Below, in pieces: positions 42,159-49,960 of a stretch of 64,000 nucleotides of DNA. Positions within the stretch are counted from its first letter, which is position 1; every line of letters starts with the position of its first letter. The stretch comes from SIG588 sp045654545. GTDB lineage: Bacteria; Bacillota; Clostridia; Oscillospirales; Acutalibacteraceae. Under the pieces are notes generated by a model. The model saw only the letters and a program-made list of their open reading frames with translations, made no database searches and had not been told where the DNA came from. Both the position numbers and the translations under genes were made by a program. The DNA lies in assembly GCA_045654545.1 (NCBI GenBank), contig JAZONO010000076.1, positions 1-64,000 on the forward strand, in the 5' to 3' direction.

Positions 42159-43628
42159 TCAGAATTGGAAATACAAGAACGGGTTGTAACTGTCACCCAC
42201 CAACGCAAAGGTGGAGAGCAACAACAGCAATACGGGTGCCGCGACCGTGACAATACCCAGCACAAAACGGGCACCGCCGTGTTCGGGGGCACGGCGCTTC
42301 AAAGCCGCGTTTGCAGCATGCACAAGCGGTGTGACCGCGATCAGCGCAATCGGTAGGAAAAAGGCATAGTTCAACCACGTGGTGTTCGCTTCAAACGAGG
42401 TGAGCGGATTGCCGTTTTGCCCAAACAGACCGCACACCGTCAGCCACACGAGCGACAGATCGCGGAAACGGAACAGGATCCAGCCGAAGAACACCACGAC
42501 AATGGAATAAAGCCACGAAAACAGAGAGGGCAGACGGTCGAGCAACCGTTTCAAGAACAGTTTTTCCAGCATCAGGAACACGAAGTAGTACAGTCCCCAT
42601 AAAACGAAGTTCCAACTGGCACCGTGCCACAGACCCGTCAATGCCCACACCACCAGCAGGTTGCGCACGGTGCGGAGCATGCCTTTTCGACTGCCGCCCA
42701 GCGGAATGTACACGTAGTCGCGGAAGAAGGTGCCCAGCGACATGTGCCACCGCCGCCAGAATTCGGTGACAGAGCGCGAGGTGTAAGGATAGTCAAAGTT
42801 TTCAAGATAATGGAATCCAATCATGCGCCCCATGCCGATCGCCATATCGGAATAGGCCGAGAAGTCCAAATAGATCTGCAACATATAGGCAAGTGCGCCG
42901 AGCCACAACAGCGACACGGGTTGCGTGGCAATGGTGGAGGCGGCCATCGCGATCTCGGTGGCGGTGGCAGACAATCCGTCGGCAGGAAGATACGTGTCCG
43001 CGATCACGGCGCAGACGTTGGCGAGCAACACCTTTTTGCCGAGCCCCACCGTGAACCGCGTAATGCCTTCGCTCACGTCGTGGGGGGATACACGGCGGTA
43101 CAACAATTCTTCCGATACTTGGCTGTATCGCACGATCGGACCGGCAATGCACTGATGGAACAAACTGACATACAACAGCAGGCGGAAGAAACTGCGCTGT
43201 GCCGGCACGTCACCGCGGTAGACATCGACCACATAGGACAAAAGTTGGAAGGTATAAAACGAAATGCCGATGGGCAGAAGAATCTGCGGCACGACGGAGG
43301 GGAAACCGGTGAGATTATGTAGGTTGATGAGGGTGAACGTGCCGTACTTAAACACGCCGAGCAAACCCAGATCCACCACGCAGGCGAGAATCAGCCAGAG
43401 TTTGCAACGGCGGTAACCGCTGTGTCGCTCAATCAACCGTGCAAACAGCCAATCGAAGAAGGTCATTGCCAACAGTAACAAGACATAGACCGGTTCACCC
43501 CATGCATAAAACAGCAAGGAGAAAATCAGCAATACCGTATTTTTTAACCGTATACCGGGTGCCACCGTGTAAAACAGCATGCACAACGGGAAAAACGCAA
43601 ACAAAAAGAGCAAATTCGAAAAGACCAA
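42159..43628 (-). CDS. MBOAT-family membrane O-acyltransferase (AlgI-like)
   Basis: A roughly 489-residue membrane acyltransferase. Family segments are VFSNLLFLFAFFPLCMLFY at the start, LLPIGISFYTFQLLSYVVDVYRG, YLDFSAYSDMAIGMGRMIG, FWRRWHMSLGTFFRDYVYIPLGGSRKG and ALTGLWHGASWNFVLWGLYY with the catalytic His. It hands acetyl groups across the membrane to the neighbouring DHHW protein. TTG at 43628 is taken as start because GAGGTGG precedes it, homologues begin at MVFSS, and the promoter's RNA start lies near 43651; an upstream ATG at 43658 would precede that start. Confidence 0.9.
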   Translation of the reverse strand: MVFSNLLFLFAFFPLCMLFYTVAPGIRLKNTVLLIFSLLFYAWGEPVYVLLLLAMTFFDWLFARLIERHSGYRRCKLWLILACVVDLGLLGVFKYGTFTLINLHNLTGFPSVVPQILLPIGISFYTFQLLSYVVDVYRGDVPAQRSFFRLLLYVSLFHQCIAGPIVRYSQVSEELLYRRVSPHDVSEGITRFTVGLGKKVLLANVCAVIADTYLPADGLSATATEIAMAASTIATQPVSLLWLGALAYMLQIYLDFSAYSDMAIGMGRMIGFHYLENFDYPYTSRSVTEFWRRWHMSLGTFFRDYVYIPLGGSRKGMLRTVRNLLVVWALTGLWHGASWNFVLWGLYYFVFLMLEKLFLKRLLDRLPSLFSWLYSIVVVFFGWILFRFRDLSLVWLTVCGLFGQNGNPLTSFEANTTWLNYAFFLPIALIAVTPLVHAANAALKRRAPEHGGARFVLGIVTVAAPVLLLLLSTFALVGDSYNPFLYFQF

Positions 43629-43657
43629 CGCGTCCACCTCGTATATATAAAATACCA

Positions 43658-43686
43658 ATTATACATATTACCCTATTTTTCGACAA
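43658..43686 (-). promoter_or_regulatory. Promoter of the MBOAT-DHHW-uvrC run, with Spo0A-like box
   Basis: On the minus strand, TTGTCG (43686-43681) and TATAAT (43663-43658) are spaced by 17 bases. The -35 overlaps TTGTCGAA, which matches the Spo0A box core TGTCGAA. Confidence 0.7.
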
Positions 43687-43737
43687 GTTGCAACCCCAAA
43701 ACACGAATTTTCGTAAATTTCCAATTTGGTGTTTTAC

Positions 43738-43767
43738 TTGACACCCGTACACGGTTTTTGGTACAAT
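43738..43767 (+). promoter_or_regulatory. Sigma-A-type promoter of the HAD-citrate synthase pair
   Basis: TTGACA at 43738-43743 and TACAAT at 43762-43767 with an 18-base spacer. Confidence 0.8.
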
Positions 43768-43793
43768 ATAGAAAACCAAAAAAGGAAATGAAT

Positions 43794-44423
43794 ATGAAAC
43801 AAGTGAATGTGTTCGATCTGGATGGCACGCTGTTGGATTCCACCGATGTGTGGTATGCGATCGATATAGAGTTTTTGGGAAAACGCGGACTTGCCATGAC
43901 ACAGGATTACGGCGAAGCCGTGTCGGTGATGCATCTGCAACAAGCCGCCGTGTATACCATTGAGCGGTTTTCTCTGAATGAGACGGTGGATGCCGTGGCG
44001 GCGGAATGGGAAGAGATGGCGTATGATTTTTATGCCACGCGTGTCGAGGCAAAAGTCGGCGCACGCGCGTTTCTCACCCAACTGCGTGAACGTGGTGAAC
44101 GTGTGGTGCTGGCAACGGCATTGTCACGCAAGTTGGCAGAAGCGGCGTTGACACGGTTAGGTTTGTCTGACCTGTTTGAAACGGTGATCTACGCCGATGA
44201 GATTGGTCTTTCAAAAACCTCGGCGGATTTCTACATGGCGGTCGCCGCATTGTTGGGAGTATCCACCGCCGCATGCGTGATGTTTGAGGATACGCTGGGC
44301 GGTGTGCGCTCTGCCAAAGAGGCAGGGATGTACACCATTGCTATTGAAGATCACGGCTCACGTGCCGTGCGCGACGAGATTCGTGCCATTGCGGACGAAT
44401 ATTGGACAACTTATAAAATCTGA
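43794..44423 (+). CDS. HAD-family hydrolase (beta-phosphoglucomutase/phosphatase-like)
   Basis: About 209 residues. Motif I is FDLDGTLLDST, motif II TALSRK, motif III lysine in LSKTSADFYMAVAALL and motif IV FEDTLGGVRSAKEAGM. A helical cap lies between motifs I and II. This is the phosphoglycolate phosphatase/beta-phosphoglucomutase-type subgroup; the substrate is unknown. AAAGGAAATG precedes the ATG at 43794. Citrate synthase starts 16 bases after its stop, so the two share a transcript. Confidence 0.88.
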   Translation: MKQVNVFDLDGTLLDSTDVWYAIDIEFLGKRGLAMTQDYGEAVSVMHLQQAAVYTIERFSLNETVDAVAAEWEEMAYDFYATRVEAKVGARAFLTQLRERGERVVLATALSRKLAEAALTRLGLSDLFETVIYADEIGLSKTSADFYMAVAALLGVSTAACVMFEDTLGGVRSAKEAGMYTIAIEDHGSRAVRDEIRAIADEYWTTYKI

Positions 44424-44439
44424 AAAACGGAGAATACGG

Positions 44440-45807
44440 ATGAAAAAACGAGACTATTCCAAAATCACGCCGGAGATTCAGGCATTGGCGGATAAATGTG
44501 TAACCAACGGGAAAATTTCGCCCGAATTGCACGTGAAATATGCGGTCAACCGCGGTTTGCGCGACGTAAACGGCAAAGGCGTGCTCACGGGTTTGACCGA
44601 GATTTCCGAGATCGAATCCAAAAAGACGGAGGATGGGGAAGAGGTTCCCTGCGAAGGCAAACTGTTCTATCGCGGTTATGCCATTGAAGATCTGGTGAAC
44701 GGATTTGTGAATGATGGTCGTTTCGGCTTTGAAGAGATCACCTATCTTATTCTGTTCGGGGAATTGCCGAGCGACCAGGAATATGCGGATTTCCGTGCTC
44801 TCTTGGCGGATTACCGTTCGTTACCCAATTCCTTTGTGCGCGACTTCATTATGAAGGCGCCCAGCACGGATATGATGAATTCCCTCGCGCGCAGTGTGCT
44901 GGCCTTGTATGCATACGACAACAATCCCGACGACGTGTCGGTGGCAAACGTGTTGCGCCAATGCTTGCAGTTGATCGCGATGTTCCCGTTGCTTGCGGTA
45001 TACGGCTATCAGGCATACGACTATTATCGCCGTGAGCGCAAAAGCTTTTTCATCCATGAACCGCGCCCGGAACTGTCCACGGCAGAGAACATTTTGCATA
45101 TGTTGCGACTGGACAGCAAGTATACACCGTTGGAAGCGCAGATTTTGGATATGGCATTGGTGCTTCATGCCGAGCACGGCGGCGGCAACAACTCCACCTT
45201 CACCACCCACGTGGTGTCCTCGTCGGGTACCGACACCTATTCGGCGGTGGCGGCCTCGCTCGGTTCGTTGAAAGGACCGAAGCACGGCGGTGCGAACATC
45301 AAGGTGTGCGCTATGTTCAAAGACATCAAGAAGAACGTGCACGACTGGAAAAACCGCGACGAAATTAAGGATTACCTGCGCCGTATCCTCCGCAAAGAGG
45401 CGTTCGATAAGAGCGGTCTGATTTACGGTATGGGTCACGCGGTGTATTCGCTGTCCGATCCGCGTGCGTGCATTTTGAAGAGTTACGTGGAACGCTTGGC
45501 ACAGGAAAAGCATTTGATGAAGGAATACGCTTTGTATGCGGCAGTGGAAGAACTGGCACCCGAAGTGATTGCCGAAGAACGCCGCATTTACAAAGGTGTC
45601 AGCGCCAACGTGGATTTTTACAGCGGATTTGTGTACGATATGCTGGGGTTGCCGCCCGAACTGTACACGCCGTTGTTTGCTACTGCGCGTATCACGGGAT
45701 GGAGTGCCCACCGCTTGGAAGAACTCACCAACGCAGGCAAAATCATTCGACCTGCGTACAAAGCCGTACAGCCGCGCCGTGAATACAGCGCTATGGACAA
45801 ACGGTGA
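44440..45807 (+). CDS. gltA: Citrate synthase
   Basis: A 455-residue citrate synthase that condenses oxaloacetate and acetyl-CoA. Catalytic segments are HAEHGGGNNSTFTTHVVSSSGTDTYSAVAASLGSLKGPKHGGAN (first His and substrate contacts), GMGHAVYSLSDPRA (second His) and the late ARITGWSAHRLEE. An N-terminal extension of about 60 residues, longer than in the compact B. subtilis enzyme, is typical of a clostridial form. GGAGAATACGG precedes the ATG. Aconitase lies about 6 kb downstream, which supports an oxidative citrate branch making 2-oxoglutarate. Confidence 0.94.
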   Translation: MKKRDYSKITPEIQALADKCVTNGKISPELHVKYAVNRGLRDVNGKGVLTGLTEISEIESKKTEDGEEVPCEGKLFYRGYAIEDLVNGFVNDGRFGFEEITYLILFGELPSDQEYADFRALLADYRSLPNSFVRDFIMKAPSTDMMNSLARSVLALYAYDNNPDDVSVANVLRQCLQLIAMFPLLAVYGYQAYDYYRRERKSFFIHEPRPELSTAENILHMLRLDSKYTPLEAQILDMALVLHAEHGGGNNSTFTTHVVSSSGTDTYSAVAASLGSLKGPKHGGANIKVCAMFKDIKKNVHDWKNRDEIKDYLRRILRKEAFDKSGLIYGMGHAVYSLSDPRACILKSYVERLAQEKHLMKEYALYAAVEELAPEVIAEERRIYKGVSANVDFYSGFVYDMLGLPPELYTPLFATARITGWSAHRLEELTNAGKIIRPAYKAVQPRREYSAMDKR

Positions 45808-45837
45808 AAAAAGTTCGATAAAAATTGAAAAAAGATA

Positions 45838-45866
45838 TTGACAAAACGCTCTTACCTCGTTATAAT
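45838..45866 (+). promoter_or_regulatory. Consensus promoter of the tRNA-Asp/tRNA-Thr transcript
   Basis: TTGACA at 45838-45843 and TATAAT at 45861-45866, 17 bases apart. Confidence 0.9.
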
Positions 45867-45893
45867 GTTAAACGTTGCAGCTGAGCAACAAAC

Positions 45894-45971
45894 GCGGCCC
45901 GGTAGTTCAGCTGGTTAGAACGCTAGCCTGTCACGCTAGAGGTCGACGGTTCGAGCCCGTTCCGGGTCGCC
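45894..45971 (+). tRNA. tRNA-Asp (anticodon GTC)
   Basis: Acceptor GCGGCCC pairs with GGGTCGC (one G-T); the anticodon stem CTAGC/GCTAG encloses CTGTCAC, giving anticodon GTC. The T arm contains GGTTCGAGCCC. A full CCA end is not encoded. Confidence 0.93.
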
Positions 45972-45975
45972 ACAT

Positions 45976-46050
<75 letters not shown>

Positions 46051-46051
<1 letters not shown>

Positions 46052-46087
46052 AAAAACACTCGTTCAAAAGAACGAGTGTTTTTTTAT
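46051..46087 (+). terminator. Intrinsic terminator of the tRNA pair
   Basis: AAAAAACACTCGTTC AAAA GAACGAGTGTTTTTTT. Confidence 0.93.
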
Positions 46088-46089
46088 CC

Positions 46090-46256
46090 AAGCCGACAGG
46101 CTTGGTATATCATCAGCCCAAAGGGCTGTATATCATCGCCGAAGGCGTATATCATCACACCGAAGGTGTGTATTTTTGTCGGCTTGATGATATACAAGAC
46201 TCCGTCTTAATAATATGAAATTCCTGCGGAATTGATGATATACAATGCTTCGTATT
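46090..46256. repeat. Array of small hairpins joined by a TATATCATC linker
   Basis: Six or seven short hairpins follow one another, including AAGCC/GGCTT, AGCCC/GGGCT, CGCC/GGCG, CACACC/GGTGTG, AAGAC/GTCTT and AATTCC/GGAATT, mostly with 3-base loops. TATATCATC stands between them at 46106, 46129 and 46148, and its reverse complement GATGATATA at 46186 and 46234. An outer pair AAGCCGAC / GTCGGCTT brackets the first four hairpins. No open frame is present. Confidence 0.8.
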
Positions 46257-46283
46257 GATTTTTCACCATCGGTATGCTATAAT
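46255..46283 (+). promoter_or_regulatory. Sigma-A-type promoter of the ThrE-type operon
   Basis: TTGATT at 46255-46260 and TATAAT at 46278-46283 with a 17-base spacer, directly beyond the hairpin array. Confidence 0.75.
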
Positions 46284-46303
46284 ACGCCCAAGGCGGTGAT
46301 GAT

Positions 46304-47056
46304 ATGAGAAAACTATTATCTTGTGCGATGGATATCGGGGAGCAAATGCTCATTTCCGGTGCTGAAGTTCACAGAGTTGAAGAAAGTATTAGTCGCATTT
46401 GTCATGCTTTGGGGGCAGAACGGGTTGATGTCTTTATTATAACCAGCAGCATGGTTGTTACAATTCAAGCGGGTGATGGAGAAACATATACTCAGACCAG
46501 AAGAGTAGAAGCGAGTAATATTAATCTTGAACGCTTACATCATTTAAACCAACTGTCACGAGATATTTGTGAAAATTCTCTTTCGGAGCAAGAAATAAGA
46601 GAGAAATTTAATGCTGCTGTCAATTGCAAAAAATATCCGTTATGGTTAGAATTTGTTTCGTATGCGATGATTGCAGGAGTATTTACTCTGTTTTTTGGTG
46701 GCGGTATTGTAGAAACGATCGTTTCTTTGATTATCGGAATGATTGTTAGAACCAGTATGTTCTTTTGTGAGAAGATAATTTCCAACAAAATCTTTGTTAA
46801 GTTTTTTTCGACAATAATCATCACACTTTTATCATTTATAACACTAAAATTTGGCTTAATATCGAATGTTGATAAAATAATCATAGGTAATATAATGACG
46901 CTTATTCCCGGCATAGGGTTAACGAATGCCTTGCGCGATTTATTTGCAGGTGATAGTATAGCAGGACTTTTGCGATCCATTGAGGCTGTCCTGGCTGCTC
47001 TTGCAATTGCGGCAGGCTATTTCTTGGTTGTTATTTTAGGGGGATTTGTTCTATGA
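46304..47056 (+). CDS. Threonine/serine exporter, YjjP-type subunit
   Basis: A 250-residue protein of the ThrE N-terminal (YjjP) family. The soluble start (AMDIGEQMLISGAEVHRVEESISRICHALGAERVDVFIITSSMVVTI) is the family signature, followed by about five membrane helices and GNIMTLIPGIGLTNALRDLFAGDSIAGLLRSIEA. With the next gene it forms a split ThrE-type amino-acid exporter. The gene is clearly AT-richer than the flanks (many AAT, ATA, TTA codons), which points to acquisition by transfer. Confidence 0.88.
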   Translation: MRKLLSCAMDIGEQMLISGAEVHRVEESISRICHALGAERVDVFIITSSMVVTIQAGDGETYTQTRRVEASNINLERLHHLNQLSRDICENSLSEQEIREKFNAAVNCKKYPLWLEFVSYAMIAGVFTLFFGGGIVETIVSLIIGMIVRTSMFFCEKIISNKIFVKFFSTIIITLLSFITLKFGLISNVDKIIIGNIMTLIPGIGLTNALRDLFAGDSIAGLLRSIEAVLAALAIAAGYFLVVILGGFVL

Positions 47057-47508
47057 CGGGGGTAGAGATTATTCAAATTTTTATGGGCTCTCTGGGGTCG
47101 ATGGGGTTTGGTATACTTTTTAACGTGCGTGGAATAAAACTTTTGATATCTTCTGTTGGCGGACTGCTGTCTTGGCTGCTGTTTGTTCTTTTTAGCAAAT
47201 GTATAGCCGATGAGTCTGTAAATTACTTTGTGATTGCGTTGATCGTTTCCTTGTTTGCCGAAATGATGGCAAGAGTGTTTAAAACACCTGCTTCAACGTT
47301 TATTACTACGTCATTGATACCGTTAATTCCGGGCGGTTCGCTTTATTATACTATGGTGTATGCATTTCAACAGAGCTTTGAAGTTTTTTCACAAAAAGGG
47401 ATTTATACGTTAAAGTTGGCGGCGGCCCTGGCATTGGGAGTTATTATATCTAACGCCCTAATGCGTATACTAAATAAAAACAAGATTTTTATAAAACTAA
47501 AACATTAA
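47053..47508 (+). CDS. Threonine/serine exporter, YjjB-type subunit
   Basis: A 151-residue membrane protein with four or five helices, matching the C-terminal ThrE (YjjB) half: GFGILFNVRGIKLLISSVGGLLSW, VSLFAEMMARVFKTPASTFITTSLIPLIPGGSLYYTM. It overlaps the YjjP gene by four bases (ATGA), and the two together equal a full ThrE exporter. It shares the low GC content of its partner. Confidence 0.88.
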   Translation: MTGVEIIQIFMGSLGSMGFGILFNVRGIKLLISSVGGLLSWLLFVLFSKCIADESVNYFVIALIVSLFAEMMARVFKTPASTFITTSLIPLIPGGSLYYTMVYAFQQSFEVFSQKGIYTLKLAAALALGVIISNALMRILNKNKIFIKLKH

Positions 47509-47546
47509 GATAATTAGGTTTGGATCGGTTCATTTTCGGCGCGAGA

Positions 47547-47584
47547 TAAAAAAAGAACGAAGCCTTCGCTTCGTTCTTTTTTTG
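47547..47584. terminator. Bidirectional terminator
   Basis: AAAAAAAGAACGAAG CCTTCG CTTCGTTCTTTTTTT. Confidence 0.93.
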
Positions 47585-47607
47585 TCCAATCCGCAACGAG
47601 TTGCCGG

Positions 47608-48927
47608 TTATACATTTTGGGCATCAAACGAGTCGTAAATGCCGACGGTGTCATCCACAATCACTTCGTCCAAGCAATACTTGCTGTGGGGAACAGGCTC
47701 TCTGTTCTGCCATTTGCCGTTCGTGAAATCGGGAACTTCCACCGGCGCACCGCCCTGTTTGATAGACATATCAGAAAGAAGTCCGATTGAAATCCAAGCG
47801 GCGGTATCATAGGTGTCGATCGGTGTGTTGACACCGTTTTTAACAGCATCAATAAACGCACGGAAGATCGTCCAGTCAACACCGTCAGCGTGCAGACCGA
47901 AAGCCGGGTTGATTTTTGCGTTTTGCGGTTCTTTTTCCTGAACTTCTACTTGCAACGGATGCTCATATTTTTCATAAAATTCTTTCTCGTTATCGCGAAT
48001 TTCCTCGGGCATACCGTCCAGATAGGCCACACGGGCGTCCTCAAAATACATACCCTTTGTACCGCGGACAGATAACTGTCTGGAATAGTATGGACGGGGA
48101 AGGGTCGTGTCAAGGGTCATAAGAATGGTTTCGCCACCTGCACAGGTAATCACGGTGTTAACGATATCCCCTTGCTTATAGTCGATGTTAGCATACTTAT
48201 TATCTTCACCGAAGTGGTCTTTAGCATACTGCTTTAAGCCACGGCTCTTCGATGCAAAGGAACTCAAGGTGAGCATACGATTGCCGCGGTTAATGCCGAT
48301 GCACTTCGCAATCGGGCCAAGTTCGTGAGTCGGATAGTTTTCACAGTTCTCGTCAATGTAGTGCTGCAGTCTGTAGTGGGTAACCTCGTCCTTCTTTTCC
48401 GGTCCGACCATTTCCAAGAACAATTCGCAGTCGTTGAGGTAATGGCAATATCCACCCGAACAGTGAACAATTTCACCAAAAAGACCTTTTTTCACCATGT
48501 TAAGAGCCAGAAGCTCTCTTCTTCCGTAGCAGACGTTTTCCAACAGCATGCACGGAACACCGGTCTCTTCATAAATTTGAACCAATTCAAAGCAATCGTC
48601 CAAGCTTTCCACACAGCCAACTTCAATAGCAGTGTACTTACCTGCTCTCATAAACTCCTTGGTCAACTGAATTCTGCCTTTCCACCAGGTGAACAGGAAA
48701 ACGGCATCGATTTCAGGATTGTTTACAATGTCGCGGTAGTCGGTGGTGCAGATCGGCTCCTTGCGCCCCTTTTCTAACAAATCCTGCTTAGCTTTTTCAA
48801 GGTTTTCGGGGAGAAGGTCGCAAATCATCTCGATTTCAACGTCATTCATGAGAGCAAGAGCTTTTCTGAGCATGCTACTTCCGCGTCTGCCGAGACCCAC
48901 AAAGCCGACCTTAATCTTTTCTTTCAT
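47608..48927 (-). CDS. Gfo/Idh/MocA-family oxidoreductase (GH109-like)
   Basis: A 439-residue NAD(P)-dependent oxidoreductase. The Rossmann motif is KVGFVGLGRRGSSM at the N-terminus. LLENVCYGRRELLALNMVKKGLFGEIVHCSGGYCHYL and NYPTHELGPIAKCIGINRGNR closely follow family GH109, where a bound NAD removes alpha-linked N-acetylgalactosamine by a redox mechanism. Glycosidase activity is inferred from this similarity. No signal peptide is present, so it would act on internalised sugars. It is transcribed away from an AraC-type regulator gene, the probable controller. Confidence 0.82.
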   Translation of the reverse strand: MKEKIKVGFVGLGRRGSSMLRKALALMNDVEIEMICDLLPENLEKAKQDLLEKGRKEPICTTDYRDIVNNPEIDAVFLFTWWKGRIQLTKEFMRAGKYTAIEVGCVESLDDCFELVQIYEETGVPCMLLENVCYGRRELLALNMVKKGLFGEIVHCSGGYCHYLNDCELFLEMVGPEKKDEVTHYRLQHYIDENCENYPTHELGPIAKCIGINRGNRMLTLSSFASKSRGLKQYAKDHFGEDNKYANIDYKQGDIVNTVITCAGGETILMTLDTTLPRPYYSRQLSVRGTKGMYFEDARVAYLDGMPEEIRDNEKEFYEKYEHPLQVEVQEKEPQNAKINPAFGLHADGVDWTIFRAFIDAVKNGVNTPIDTYDTAAWISIGLLSDMSIKQGGAPVEVPDFTNGKWQNREPVPHSKYCLDEVIVDDTVGIYDSFDAQNV

Positions 48928-48940
48928 AAAATATGCCTCC

Positions 48941-48968
48941 TTGACAAAAAAATATTTTGCTGTATACT
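48941..48968 (+). promoter_or_regulatory. Promoter of the AraC-family gene
   Basis: TTGACA at 48941-48946 and TATACT at 48963-48968 with a 16-base spacer; it overlaps the divergent promoter. Confidence 0.7.
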
Positions 48969-48969
48969 T

Positions 48970-48998
48970 ATATTAAACCGAGGAAAAACATATTTCAA
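48970..48998 (-). promoter_or_regulatory. Promoter of the GH109-like gene
   Basis: On the minus strand, TTGAAA (48998-48993) and a weaker TAATAT (48975-48970) are spaced by 17 bases. A poor -10 fits an activated promoter. Confidence 0.5.
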
Positions 48999-49007
48999 TG
49001 CAATTAA

Positions 49008-49035
49008 AGACCATCAATGTATGTTTTTAGACCAT
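49008..49035. promoter_or_regulatory. Candidate AraC-family operator (two AGACCAT half-sites)
   Basis: AGACCAT at 49008-49014 and 49029-49035 are direct repeats 21 bases apart, two helical turns. They lie 10-37 bases upstream of the -35 of the GH109-like gene and inside the leader of the regulator gene. Confidence 0.5.
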
Positions 49036-49049
49036 ATAGGAGGTATACT

Positions 49050-49829
49050 TTGGGATTTACGATTAAAAATTATAAATCTGCTTTTACATTTGATTGGAAC
49101 GAGGAATTTATCTTTAACGGAGAGGTTCATAATTTTTGGGAAATTGTTTTTATAGAAAGCGGAAAGGTGTATTCAACCGAAGAGGAGAAAATATATACGC
49201 TTGAAGAAAATCAAATGATTTTTCACGCACCGATGGAGTTTCACCGCATAAGAACGTCCGGACAAAACAGGGCACAGGGAAAAATAATCAGCTTTGAGGC
49301 AGTTGGGCCCCTGCCCGACACAGTAAAAAACGGAGTTTTTACATTGACCGAAGAGGAAAAAGAGGATTATCATTATACCTTTTTTAAAATATACGCTCTT
49401 TTTAGAAACGGCAACGCCACCGAGCTTGATTATTTAGAGGCGGAAAGCAGACTAAAGGCTTTTATAATAAGAATCAGCAGAGCAAAGGCAACCGAGAAAA
49501 AGCACAACTCCCCCTCGGCAACGGCCTATAATAAGGTTGCTTCGTTTATGGCTAATAATGTCACCCTCAATCTTTCGGTTGATGAAATTGCGAGGCAAAA
49601 TTTTATAAGTACAAGTTATTTAAAACACCTGTTTGCAAAATATGCGGGGATCTCTCCCAAAAAGCATCTGGCACACCTTCAAATCCAAGCAGCAAACGAG
49701 CTGCTCGATAGCGGAAAGACGGTCGGCGAGGTGGCAGAAATGCTGAACTTTTCTTCTCCCAATTATTTCAGTACCTTTTACAAAAAGCAAACGGGAGAAC
49801 CGCCGCTTAAATACATTTCAGAGAAGTAA
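49050..49829 (+). CDS. AraC-family transcriptional regulator
   Basis: A roughly 259-residue regulator. Residues 1-150 form a cupin-type sensing domain (VHNFWEIVFIESGKVYSTEEEKIYTLEENQMIFHAPMEFHRI). Residues 160-259 are the AraC DNA-binding domain with two helix-turn-helices (LSVDEIARQNFISTSYLKHLFAKYAGISPKKHL and KTVGEVAEMLNFSSPNYFSTFYKKQTGEPPLKY). TTG at 49050 is taken as start because AGGAGG lies six bases before it; an ATG at 49017 has no ribosome site. It probably activates the divergent GH109-like gene in response to a sugar. Confidence 0.9.
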   Translation: MGFTIKNYKSAFTFDWNEEFIFNGEVHNFWEIVFIESGKVYSTEEEKIYTLEENQMIFHAPMEFHRIRTSGQNRAQGKIISFEAVGPLPDTVKNGVFTLTEEEKEDYHYTFFKIYALFRNGNATELDYLEAESRLKAFIIRISRAKATEKKHNSPSATAYNKVASFMANNVTLNLSVDEIARQNFISTSYLKHLFAKYAGISPKKHLAHLQIQAANELLDSGKTVGEVAEMLNFSSPNYFSTFYKKQTGEPPLKYISEK

Positions 49830-49870
49830 AAAGAAGATACACGATTTTTCAATCGTGTATCTTCTTTTTA
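49828..49870 (+). terminator. Intrinsic terminator of the AraC-family gene
   Basis: AAAAAGAAGATACACGAT / ATCGTGTATCTTCTTTTT, an 18-bp stem. Confidence 0.9.
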
Positions 49871-49879
49871 CTGTTTTTC

Positions 49880-49908
49880 TTGCACTTATATGTTCGATGT
49901 GATATAAT
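49880..49908 (+). promoter_or_regulatory. Sigma-A-type promoter of the NSS transporter
   Basis: TTGCAC at 49880-49885 and TATAAT at 49903-49908 with a 17-base spacer. Confidence 0.75.
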
Positions 49909-49960
49909 GCAAAGGAAACTTGAAAGAAATGTTAAATTGTGGTTTGAGGAGATATAGGTT

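Noticed and set aside
46090..46256. CRISPR-like array
   Set aside because: The constant unit is only nine bases, appears in both orientations and separates palindromic inserts; no cas genes are near.
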